Positions 24,154 to 58,123 of a stretch of 64,000 nucleotides of DNA are shown in pieces; position 1 is the first letter of the stretch, and each line of letters starts with the position of its first letter. The notes under the pieces were generated by a model. The model had not been told where the DNA came from and did not search any database. It saw nothing but the letters and a program-made list of their open reading frames with translations. The DNA comes from Whitmania pigra (lineage: Eukaryota; Annelida; Clitellata; Hirudinida; Haemopidae), in NCBI GenBank assembly GCA_021613335.1, contig JAJTWR010000231.1, forward strand, positions 3,542,501 through 3,606,500. Direction: 5' to 3'. The position numbers and the translations under genes are program-made.

Positions 24154-24399
24154 GTAATGTATTTTGCACCTTCCAGCAATTTAAGGGACTTCCTGGTGGA
24201 CGGTTATGGCTTTCCAGGTATTTGAAACATTTGTTTAAAAAAATTAAATTATATTAAATTAAATTAAATACAAAATTAATTTAAATACACTTCCAGCAAC
24301 AAAGAATCAACGTTATCGTTTCTATCGCTGTCAAAGTTCACCAGCTGTCTGGAGCATGACAAATATTTTTACTGCAAACAACATTGAAATGTCACTAAC
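24154..24399 (+). CDS. Possible two-exon gene end, truncated by a transposon
   Basis: Exon 24154-24217 (from ATG at 24156, 'MYFAPSSNLRDFLVDGYGFP', donor GTATTT, phase 1) and exon 24297 onward (acceptor cacttccag, 'TKNQRYRFYRCQSSPAVWSM'). The frame runs into the GC-array element at 24400. Before insertion a TAG would have followed two codons after the duplicated site; now about 10 element-encoded residues follow before a stop. Family unknown; splice phases agree, which is the main support. Confidence 0.35.
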
Positions 24400-24689
24400 G
24401 GTGACCCGTCATAACAGCCCGGCGACAGAATAGCCCCGACAAAACAGCCCCGTCAAAATAGCCCGGCGTCAAAATAGCTCAAGACAAAACAGCCCCGACA
24501 AAACCGCCCCGACAAAACGGCCCCGTCGAAACAACCCGGCGTCAAAATAGCCCCGTCAAAATGGCCCCGTCAAAATAGCCCCGACAAAATAGCCCGGCGA
24601 CAAAATAGCCCAGGACAAAACAACCCGGCGACAAAATAGCCCGGCGAAAAAATAGCCCCGTCATTATAGCCCCACGATAACTCCATGTC
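24400..24689. repeat. Left subterminal array of GCCCCGTCAAAATA-type units
   Basis: About 18 consecutive units alternating 'gccccgtcaaaata', 'gccccgacaaaaca' and 'gcccggcgacaaaata'. Strikingly GC-rich in a 30% GC background. Confidence 0.95.
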
Positions 24690-24772
24690 AAAGTATTTTT
24701 AAAAAATGTTGTGAAACTGAATCAAAATTTAATTCGAAATTAGTGGCTTGAATGCTTTGACCGTTTTGAGTA

Positions 24773-25042
24773 TTGTTTGTTGTTATTATTGTTCTCCAGA
24801 AGTTTAATTTGCATAGTCTTGCTTATTCGTATATATTATTGTATTTATATTATTTGTATCTGGCTTACAAATTTGTGTTGACATTATCCTCATCACAAGT
24901 TGCTTGTGAGAGGTCGTTTTCATCAAGATCATTCATGCTGATGTCTTGTGAGAAAGACTCTTTTCCAAGAATCAATAACAATGAAATCATTGATGTTTTA
25001 GCATCTACCAGTGAAACGATAAAAAGCTGTTATAATAGTTAA
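24773..25042 (+). pseudogene. hAT-family transposase C-terminal fragment
   Basis: Contains 'LTLSSSQVACERSFSS', the hAT dimerisation signature, followed by 'NNEIIDVLASTSETIK'. Compared with the copy at 50019-50312 it has lost about 25 residues after ERSFS. Nothing upstream encodes a catalytic core. Confidence 0.8.
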
Positions 25043-25116
25043 TAGTGAATAGAAATTTTATACTCTAGTATTTCTTATGTTTAAGTTGATCAAACTAGGA
25101 GTTAAATAAAATTTCC

Positions 25117-25441
25117 CGGGCCGGTTTTTTAAGCCAGTCGGACCCTGGAGACAGGGCTGTTTTGACGGGGCTGTTTTGACGGGGCTATTTTGTCGCCGGG
25201 CTATTTTGTCGCCGGGTTGTTTTGTCCTGGGCTATTTTGTCGCCGGGCGGTTTTGTCGGGGCTATTTTGACGGGGCCATTTTTACGGGATTTTTCCGTCC
25301 TGGGCTATTTTGACGCCGGGCTGTTTCGACGGGGCCGTTTTGTCGGGGCGGTTTTGTCGGGGCTGTTTTGTCTTGAGCTATTTTGACGCCGGGCTGTTTT
25401 GACGGGGCTATTCTGTCGCCGGGCTGTTATGACGGGGTGCC
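25117..25441. repeat. Right subterminal array (inverted relative to the left)
   Basis: About 20 units of 'ggggctattttgacggggct' and 'gccgggctattttgtc' type, the reverse complement of the left array units. Confidence 0.95.
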
Positions 25442-25450
25442 GTCACTAAC

Positions 25451-26250
25451 GTCTTAGTGATTACTACTATGAATTTATTTTTATAATACATTTTATATGT
25501 AGTCCCTAAAACATGTTCTTCTAATAAAAATATCATCAAACGCCGCACGGGCAGAAATTTCTTTTAAAATGAATAAATGTTAAACTTCTTCTCCTCATGT
25601 TTTGGATATTCAACTTAATCGTTTTAAGTAATGTCTATTCCACTTAGTCTTTTCTAGTCACTTATTTATGAATATTAATCTTAATCTATTCCAGTAATAT
25701 ATATTCAAGTTAATCATTACAATTTTGAATGCACACATGTGTCGAGAATAGAGAAATTTTCATTCTAAACTCTGGTAGCTTAAAGAAGTCGGAAAAATTT
25801 AATATGTATTAATTTCATTTTATTAATTTCATTTTTATTTCAAAATTTTTTTTCGAAAAGATTGAACAATTTTTCATCGCTTTAATTGGAACCTTCCGAG
25901 CAATTTCTCGTTAAAAATGTGAACAAGTATTATATTTATTGATGGACTGAAAATTATTTTAAAATTATTACAAACGCTATTATTACCGAGTCCTTAGTTA
26001 TTAGTCAGGAATTGTAAATTGTTATTAGCGAGTTGATAGATTTTAGGAAGGAGTTTTAAATTATTATGACCAAATTGTTGGTTATTATTAAAGTTTTGTA
26101 AATTATTATTACCAAGTTATTATTTGGAGTTGTAAAATATTATTTTCGAATTGTCACTTTTTCCTCTGTCTATCGGTCAAAAAAGTTCTACTTTCCTTAA
26201 AGGTGTTTTCAACAAAAATTGTTTTGAATAATCGAAACCTTTGACATTCT
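25451..26250. other. Spacer, no gene recognised
   Basis: AT-rich; repeated 'attattaccgag'-like phrases near 25980-26110; nothing else. Confidence 0.4.
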
Positions 26251-26254
26251 GATA

Positions 26255-26385
26255 ACAAGTTGATGCTGTCAAGATGATGTACTATCAAGTTAATACTATC
26301 AAGATGATGTACTATCAAGATGATGTATTATCAAGTTAATACTATCAAGATGATGTATTATCAAGTTAATACTATAAAGATGATG
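26255..26385. repeat. About 30-bp minisatellite (tatcaagatgatgta)
   Basis: Four to five copies of 'actatcaagatgatgta' alternating with 'ttatcaagttaata'. Confidence 0.9.
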
Positions 26386-26589
26386 AAGTTTTTTTCATGA
26401 AGACTTTTCTCAACGTTCCGAGTGATCACGATTTTTACATTCCACATCCGGTTAATTTCCATCTCCAAATCCTTGTATTTGTCAGTTTCTTTAGCTAATG
26501 TTAGTACTAATATTGTTATTTTTTATTTTCACATTTATCGATGTTAATGATTGTTAAACTTATTCTCAAATAATAAATTTTAAAAATTA

Positions 26590-26790
26590 ATTGTTGAAAA
26601 TTCAAGAGAATTGAATGAGAATTCATTGGAGGTTGTTGTGATGGAGCAATTGTGATTTCATCGTTGGTTTCCTGTGTTTGATTCAATTCATCTCCGAGTG
26701 CGTTGAACCTACGAAAAGTCCCTTCATGACGAATGTAATGAAACACATGCTTATGTCGATAAACATTTTCAAACAAGATTTCAGAAATTA
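26590..26790 (-). CDS. Coding-looking minus-strand block, unknown
   Basis: A minus frame without ATG: 'YRHKHVFHYIRHEGTFRRFN' then 'ALGDELNQTQETNDEITIAP'. Composition is protein-like, but no acceptor or family is visible. Confidence 0.25.
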
Positions 26791-26799
26791 TTTATATAA

Positions 26800-29760
26800 T
26801 TAGGTTCTGGGGTCTTCTGAATTGTTTGTTTTTCTCGTTTGAGGATGACTTGTGTATCCTAAATAACTCAAATATTTAACAATTGTAAATTGAAATCAAA
26901 TTCTGGCTATGAACACTTAAATGATAATATTAACTTATTTTCAAATTTAAAATAATAATTACCCAAGAAATTACTAACTAAAGGTAATGTTAATGAATAG
27001 CTTAATAAATTTGGATAATTAACAATTATTACTATTAATTAATTTAATAAATAATCGCTTAAATCTACTTGTAATTTGAGTGCAGTCCACCTTGAGACAA
27101 TATTCATTTTAAGCATAGATGTCCTTTATGAATATTTAAATTAGGCGATGCATATTCAACAGACGAACGAGGAATGTAACGACAGGCTGTTAATCTCTGC
27201 GAATTAATTATCTTTACCACAAACTGCAATCCCTTTGAATACAACTGCATACATTTACATACATCTGCATATAATTGCATTAATCTGCATGGATTTGAAT
27301 AAATTTAAGTGTCAGGCAGTATGGTCAGTTTCCAACTCCTCTTTGAACTTTTTTCTCAAGGGTCGAGAGGCAATTTCATGTGATCACAGATTTCTATTCA
27401 GTCGCAATTACATGTAACTTTATATTGAAAATATTCATAATTCAAATAACAATTTAACATATTAATACGAAGAGTGCAATTAAGCAGTAAATTATAAAAA
27501 TTTAATATTTGAAGTAAACTTTTGAGCTATTAAAGCTGATAAGAAAATCTACACGAGTTGAAGCGTTAATCTCCTAAAGTAAAAGTTAACGAAAAATAGA
27601 GGTTGCTGTTTTTCGTTGTGAGGTCACTTTTCACTTTCGATTGAGAGTTTCCATGTGAGGCTTCCATTGGGTTTCTTTCTGCAATACTTAAGTATGTGGA
27701 GAGTGTGTTGACCTCAAAAACATGAATTATCGAATCATGTACTGCTTCTTTATTATTTCCCTTCATGAGTAACAATGTATTTAATAGCAAGGGAAATTAA
27801 ATAATAATAATACTGTTGTATATGCAGTTTTTGAAAATTAATTAAGTTTATATTGCTAAAATAATTAAATTTATATTTCATTATATTTGGTATCTTTTTC
27901 GGGCACGTGGTATCTCTATTATTGCTATAGAAAGCATTCTTGCTAATCACCTGCCAAACAGCGAGAATCCAGACAACTTGGAAGCTCAAAAATCTATTTG
28001 CATTCCTTAAACACTTAACTTCTGTTATTCAGTTCCGTTAACTGAATACTTGCTCTAATAAACTTATTAGTTAACTTACTGATTTGCGGACTCCCGGGTT
28101 ATTTCAATAGATTCATCAATAATTAATTGTTAGTTATTATTATTATTAAAATTATTATTATTACTGTTGTTATTATTTATTACAGGTCTTTCTGTTAGGA
28201 GTTGACACCTAAACGAAAGAGATGTTTGTTAGAATTTGAAATGTCTCCGCGGCATTCCATGGCCTGATGTTGCGTTCAGAACCGCGAAGATGTTGAATAG
28301 GAAATGATGAGCGGTCTCAAGCTTATATTAAAGGTGTCAGTCACGTGCCACTCCGCCATTGTCCACTTCTTAAGGAAGCTTCATTTGTTTATTTTTTTCG
28401 TTTCTTGAAATCCTTAAAACTGATATGATCGCTGCAAAGATTTTTGGAATTATACAATAATGCAGGAAAATCTTTTAATAAATAAATTAATAAAGTTGTT
28501 ATTAATAGTAATTATGTAGTAATTTGTTTTATTTATTAACTCATTGACCAAGAACTAATTTTCATCAAAGTGTAATAAACATTTCAAAATATTTCAACAA
28601 AAATCATATCCAAACCACAAAATGTCAACTCAATGAGCAAAGTTTGCTTTTTAAAAAAAATCATTTAATCAGCCAATCAAAATAATCAAAATCAATTTAT
28701 GCGATATTTTAGAACAATGAATGTTACGAATACTATACCTTCACGTTTTTATAGCAACTTAATAAAATAATTAATAATATTCCTCGATTCAGTGAAATTA
28801 ATAAAATAGTATAAGTTAATTTGTTAATAATAAAAAATGTATTATTAATACATAATTTATTCAGACATCAAAGTCAAATTCTTATTTGAATGTTTCCGGT
28901 TCAATGAATTCGTGACGCCAGAGGGCAGAAAGTTGTTTTAAGTTTTGCATTTCATTCAATTTCACATAAATCCCATTTTTATTTATCAAATCAATTTTCT
29001 ACTGTTGTCTACAAATAACAAAAAAAAATACATTTTTTTATTATCGAAATTATAAACTTAAAATTACGAAAGCAGTTTTTTGAAATCAACAAATCAGATA
29101 TACAAATGAATGCAGTAGTATCATTTCAAATAAAATTTCTATATTTTCCAGTGTTTTTAAAAGTTAAAATATTGACTGCGTTATTAAATGTATAAAACCT
29201 ATGCGTCAACAGTATTAATCAGTTTAATTTCTCATTTCAGATTCACAGAAAAGTAATATCTTAATAAAATCTTCAGCAGAACTTAAGCACAAATGATATA
29301 GATTCTTATTATTTTGAATGCCTATACACTTTTAACCTTTAAAGTTGTTATACTTTTGATTAGTTAATGTTTTAATACTCAACAAATAAATAAATAATTC
29401 TGAAATTGTTTAAAAATGCAAACTTTAAATTGAAATCCTTTCTTCTCGCAAATATTAGCTGTTTGTACTATGAATTCAAGATTTAGGCAAAAGTTTTTGG
29501 TGCCTTTTATAGTTAAAAGTTTTTTCACAAAAATGAACAATTAGCTTATCTTATTTAAAATAAATTAGTTAAAATATAAAATTAGTATTTACTTAACTTA
29601 AAGAATGTAATTAAACATAGAGTCTGGATTCGCTCACATCGCGATCTCTAATTCATGGCCTAAAATTTCTCTAAATATTTGTAAAAAAATACGTTTACAT
29701 ATTTTTATTTTATCTAAAAATAGTTTAAAATTAATTTGAAGAAATATGGCTTCGGACAAG
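26800..29760. other. Long AT-rich spacer without a supported gene
   Basis: A minus open stretch at 27570-27760 and a GC-richer patch at 28230-28380 are the only notable parts; neither has splice or family support. Short (ATT) runs at 28135-28185. Confidence 0.4.
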
Positions 29761-29762
29761 CG

Positions 29763-29954
29763 GTGACGTTTTATGTAAATTGTTTATGTAAATGTTTATG
29801 TAAATGTTTATGTAAATGTTTATGTAAATGTTTATGTAAATGTTTATGTAAATGTTTATGTAAATGTTTATGTAAATGTTTATGTAAATGTTTATGTAAA
29901 TGTTTATGTAAATGTTTATGTAAACGTTTATGTAAATGTTTATGAAAACGTCAC
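29763..29954. repeat. 12-bp minisatellite framed by a 10-bp inverted repeat
   Basis: About 14.5 copies of 'tttatgtaaatg' (29770-29943), bounded by 'gtgacgtttt' (29763-29772) and its exact complement 'aaaacgtcac' (29945-29954). It is open in several frames (Lys-Cys-Leu-Cys on +, Asn-Ile-Tyr-Ile on -), which is trivial. Confidence 0.95.
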
Positions 29955-30187
29955 ATCGATCAAAATAAAAAGAACTCGGAATTATTATTCTTAAAAAACA
30001 TCGCATAATTGATAACGATGTTAGCTTTAACATTTTAAATCACTAAATCATCATTAAGCACTTCATTACATTCACTTCATGAACGGCTAACGACAAACTG
30101 ACAAGTGAAAATATAATTTTTAAAAATGAAATAAATTTTAAAACAAATTAAAGATATTTTAACATATTGCTTATTTAGTTTAATTTA

Positions 30188-30345
30188 ATCAATGCATTTC
30201 TTGGGCTTCTTGTCCTTGGCGGGAGACTCGGACTCACTCAGAGCTGTGGTGTGATTATGTTTTGTGATTATGTTTTGTGATAACGTGAGTCCAAGTACGT
30301 AGGTGGACATTTTGCAGAGGATGACAAATCCATTCTTTGCAGATT
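30188..30345 (-). CDS. Probable terminal exon with Lys-rich C-terminus, unknown
   Basis: Minus strand, acceptor 'ctaaatctgcaaag', then 'NGFVILCKMSTYVLGLTLSQ', 'NIITKHNHTTALSESESPAK' and DKKPKKCID before TAA. The Ser/Glu- and Lys-rich tail ending in Cys-Ile-Asp is distinct from the AT-rich surroundings. Upstream exons would lie to the right and were not found. Alternatively a short ORF starting at the internal Met. Confidence 0.4.
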
Positions 30346-30678
30346 TAGGGAATAGAAATATTATATTTTTTATCGTATAATGAGATTTTGCGATCTTTTT
30401 ACTAAATATTATTGATCCAATTAACACGAAATAAATGTTTATCTTCATATCAATATCAATATCAAATATTTCAACATTCGATATTTTACTCTTTCTTAAA
30501 ATATTATTTTAAATCACTGAAATTAAGAAGCGAAGAAACAACAATAACAACAATAACAACAATAATAACTCCATTCCTAAAATCTCAGCATAAGACCTTG
30601 TCGGGTTGCGATCATGAAGTTGAGATACTTTCAACGTGGAAAGAATTGCAATTCGTTCATACGTTCTTCTTGCCTTCA

Positions 30679-30774
30679 CTTGATTTTGATTTTGTCTTTA
30701 ATTGATTTTGATTTTGTCTTCAATTGATTTTGATTTTGTCTTTAATTGATTTTGATTTTGTCTTCAATTGATTT
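30679..30774. repeat. 23-bp minisatellite
   Basis: Four copies of 'ttgattttgattttgtctt' plus (t/c)aa. Confidence 0.92.
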
Positions 30775-30779
30775 TGTCT

Positions 30780-31600
30780 CCATCTTGTCACTCAATACTA
30801 TTGCCTTTGCAGAGACACATCTGCTTTGTTTTAATTAAGTTTTCATTGTTTTCAATATATTCATTTCATTTGATTTCTAGATGCATGTCAGCAAATTTTG
30901 AATTGAGTCATTGAATATTTTTTGCATTTAATGCGTTAATTGCGATTTAAATTATTTACATTACCATAAATCGTCATTTATTTTTAAATGACAATAAATT
31001 TAAATAAATAGCTTAAAGACATTACAAAATAGTTTACAAATTTGTAACAAAGGATTTGTGTTTTTATGAATGCCGTATTTTTTTTTTATACTTTCGTAGA
31101 TGGGAATAATAAAATTATTACTGAATGAAATTATGTAAAACAAAATCCGGATGAACGAGATGTTTTCATTCAGAAAGTTCTCGAGCAGTTTCTTTCGATT
31201 TAAAGATTAAACTGAAAAAATTCATTTGGAATCTCAAATTACCCGGAGATACAGCACCTGCTTCTTATTTTGGGGAATACATTTTATAACATTTTCAATC
31301 AAATCACTCCAAAACATCTTGGAATTGTAAAGAAATTCTTATTAGAAAATTAAATTAGAAATTAAATCTGGGTTACGTCCATTTTATTAATTCTTGTTGA
31401 ATACAACTTTTACATGTTGCTGACTCCGTTAAAATATCCAATTATAATTATAAAAATAAATTTAAATTATAAAACTTATAAGCAGAACAAATTAGAAATA
31501 TAATCAACAAGTTTTTATCCTCTTATTTCTCATCAGGCTTTGCTGCAATTTCAAAAACACATCAATTTCTAAAAGAAATACAGAATTTACACCCCAGCAT
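30780..31600. other. Spacer, no gene recognised
   Basis: AT-rich; nothing supported. Confidence 0.4.
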
Positions 31601-31602
31601 AT

Positions 31603-31637
31603 AATAATAATAATATAATAATAATAATATAATAATA

Positions 31638-31699
<62 letters not shown>

Positions 31700-31735
31700 T
31701 AATAACAATAATAATAATAATAACATAATAATAAC

Positions 31736-31792
<57 letters not shown>

Positions 31793-31793
31793 C
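31603..31793. repeat. (AAT)n microsatellite
   Basis: About 190 bp of AAT with AAC variants. Confidence 0.97.
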
Positions 31794-32439
31794 CCTTCGT
31801 TGGTACAAGCTATAGCAACAATGATGATGGTCGTTATTGCTTGTACAACAATGAGCACAACATTCATCTCTCACAAATGTTCTTGAATGCAAGCTTTCTT
31901 CTTCGTTCGACACATTTCATGGAATTGTTTCGTTTTAAGGATAAAAAAAGATTTTAAAGTTTTAAGGATAACCACAAGCTTTAACAGCTGTTCTTTTGCA
32001 AACACGTTTAATTGGAAATGCTGCAAAGAATAACAACATTTGTTTGTGTTTTGTTAAAAAAGATTTATTCATGAGATGAAATGGTTTTTTTTCTCAGCAA
32101 ATCAATTGAAGCATAAAATCCAAAGACAAATGCTATCGATTAATATTTGAATCATTTCATTATGAAATACTTCAGTTGAGCCGATGATTACACGAACATA
32201 TAAATTAAAATGTATATTTCCTAACACGCACTCAACTCTGCAAAACATCTGTGATGCTATCAGGACAATTCTACGGCAGCTTCACAATAATTTGGAGATT
32301 GCATCCTTTTCAAACGTTTGAGCAAATGTTCTTATCTCATAGAGAAAGCATAAAATATTCTCTCAAGGGGTGACACAAAACAGAAAAGAAAAGGGCTGAA
32401 CTATATCTGAGAAAGCGATCAAATGGGAGAATATCGTAA

Positions 32440-32516
32440 AGATGACGATGATGACAATGATGATGACGATGATGATGAAGATGACGACGACGATGATGAT
32501 GACGATGACAAGGGAT
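32440..32516. repeat. GATGAC microsatellite
   Basis: Mixed GAT/GAC triplets. Confidence 0.9.
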
Positions 32517-32524
32517 GATTGAAA

Positions 32525-32760
32525 AGTTTTGGTCACAAAGTGGAGTATGGAGCTTTGAGTGAGATTATGGATGTCTCTCCATCTTCAGCACCCTGTGATG
32601 TGGGATTTCCACTGAACATATTCTTATTCAACGTCGGACGATGTGAGACGTTCGTTCAAAAATTGAGGGAATTTTGTCGTATTTATTTATTTATTTTTTT
32701 ATTTTACACTTATTTCTTGGTTTTTGTACTCACAATCATATCTTTCCTATACTTCAAGTG
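32525..32760 (+). CDS. Coding-looking block, unknown
   Basis: A + frame: 'GHKVEYGALSEIMDVSPSSA', 'PCDVGFPLNIFLFNVGRCET' then a hydrophobic AT-rich tail. It has a stop just upstream and only a weak acceptor. Low support. Confidence 0.25.
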
Positions 32761-32910
32761 ATTAAAAATAGTTTTAAAATAATTTACATACATCTACAAA
32801 TCATTTACAAATGATAGACATTACAGCTAAAAAAGGATTTGCTTGAAAAGATTTTGGCAGAAAGAATTATAAATGGAGTTAAAACTGGCAGAAATATTTC
32901 GTGATGGGAT

Positions 32911-32964
32911 GTCTAATTGAGAGGCACGAAAGCGTGTCTCCGGCAGGCTCCAGTGGGATTAGAC
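32911..32964. other. Compact inverted-repeat structure (possible RNA element)
   Basis: Outer stem 'gtctaat'/'attagac'. Inner hairpin GAGA-(GG)-CACG-loop AAAG-CGTG-TCTC with fully complementary arms. GC-rich against the flanks. Not matched to a known RNA family. Confidence 0.4.
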
Positions 32965-33946
32965 GGATTCAATATTATCGATTGACTTCCATAATGTTGT
33001 CACCTACTTCCCTATAACCGACCTTTTATAGGTGTCCGTCAAAATCTACGCTCAGCACTGCGCCATCTCGTGGCATTATTTGAGCTCCAATCGATTGTTA
33101 ATGCGAAGATAAAAAACAGAATTCAAAACATCGCAACTTCGCGTGGATTTCCGTTCGCAAAAACCTTTCACTGACAAACAAACACCTTCAAAATATTTCT
33201 TACTTACTTCAATTCTTCTGCCCACTTTTAAGATGGAGGCAAATATTTTGCTTCTCATGAAAATTGTGAAGGGAAAATGCGTCGTTTTGATTAGATATGG
33301 TAGTTTCTCAATTCATGCCGAACCGCTTTTCGGGAGAGAAAATATTCCTCACTTCTTTGATCCCTTTTGACTTTTTTATTTGCTTTTTGTATGGCTTTGT
33401 TTGGCTTTGTTTCAATGCCTGTTTGGAATTCTTTGTATGGAAGGAATTTTGTTGTCGTAAGCCACATCTATTCGTCACCATTATTTGGCATTTCATTATT
33501 TATTCATTTTAATCACAACTTTTTTTTTAATGATTTTTTATAGCAAGAACATAAAATTCACAAATATTACAGTCATATTTTACTAGGAATGCCTATTGGC
33601 CTGCATTAAATTTTGCAATAAACGATTTCAAAAATTTAACAAAAAAAATCAAAATGAATTTCGATTCTGCATCGGGAATTTTAAAGGTTTGCAAATCCCT
33701 GGAATTACTTTCTGTTATGAGGAGGTTTCCTTCTTTTGTTGAAATAATTTCCGTTTTTAAATATTAAAATTTCATATTTATATTAATTTATAATTATTAA
33801 TATTTCCAAAATTTCTATTTCTATTTAATTTGAATCATTTACTATTTTGTTCTTATGATTAATATTCGCTTTGACGATAATTTTATTGACATTTCCCTCA
33901 TAAAGAAGATATTTTTACAAAGAGTTTGAATAAATTGTTCATTTAG

Positions 33947-57457
<23,511 letters not shown>

Positions 57458-57650
57458 GTAATTGTGGGAATTATGAAAGTAATTACCTTTAAGATAAATA
57501 TTGAATTACTTATTCAAAGAATGTATTTAAAGTTAATTACTTGTAATTTATTAATTATAAATAATTTTGAAATTGAAATAATTTTGCTTGATGTGAATGT
57601 TGCTGTTTTTTTTAATTTGTCTAATTGTATTAATTATATTTACAATAATA

Positions 57651-57966
57651 ATTATTTAGTTACATCATACAGTTATAATTAGTTATTATTGCATTTATAA
57701 TTATTTTTATGTATTTACAAATACAATGAAATATATTAAAATTCTATTTTTTTATTTAGTTGCAATTAATGAATACTCAAATGAATGCATTTTTTCCATA
57801 AGTTGAAATAATTATTTAGTTACATCATACAGTTATAATTAGTTATTATTGCATTTATAATTATTTTTATGTATTTACAAATACAATGAAATATATTAAA
57901 ATTCTATTTTTTTATTTAGTTGCAATTAATGAATACTCAAATGAATGCATTTTTTCCATAAGTTGA
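57651..57966. repeat. Perfect 160-bp tandem duplication
   Basis: 57651-57806 is repeated at 57811-57966 (period 160) with no difference seen. Lies in the CUB-gene 3' intron or flank. Confidence 0.95.
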
Positions 57967-58004
57967 CAAATTAAAAATATTTTTGAAAATTCTTTCACAA
58001 ATAG

Positions 58005-58123
58005 ACTGCAGAATGTGCCTTCGGTTTTATCCGCCTCCTGTCCAATTTTTAATGTATTCAAATCCTCGCCTTAAATTTGTATTCATCATTTTTCATCTTC
58101 ACCAACATAAAATTATCTAAATT
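58005..58123 (+). CDS. Candidate last exon of the CUB gene
   Basis: Acceptor 'attctttcacaaatag', entered in the required phase 1, begins Asp-Cys like other CUB starts ('DCRMCLRFYPPPVQFLMYSN') and reaches TAA at 58121. The sequence lacks CUB motifs and becomes hydrophobic ('FVFIIFHLH'). Speculative. Confidence 0.25.

Larger units (their letters stand above)
24400..25441 (+). mobile_element. DNA transposon with GC-rich subterminal arrays, copy 1 (hAT-C bearing)
   Basis: Flanked by the perfect 9-bp duplication 'gtcactaac' (24391-24399 and 25442-25450). The termini read inward 'ggtgacccgtcataacagcc' and 'ggcaccccgtcataacagcc'. Arrays of 14-16-bp units lie inside each end. An internal fragment (24773-25042) encodes a hAT dimerisation motif. 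Sister copy at 49699-50656. Confidence 0.9.

Noticed and set aside
24400..25441. CRISPR-like array
   Set aside because: Regularly spaced GC-rich units without unique spacers, inverted at the two ends of a TSD-flanked transposon, in a eukaryotic genome.
29731..30033. Repeat proteins KCLC(n) and NIYI(n)
   Set aside because: A 12-bp minisatellite with no stop codon is open in several frames; no start or splice context.
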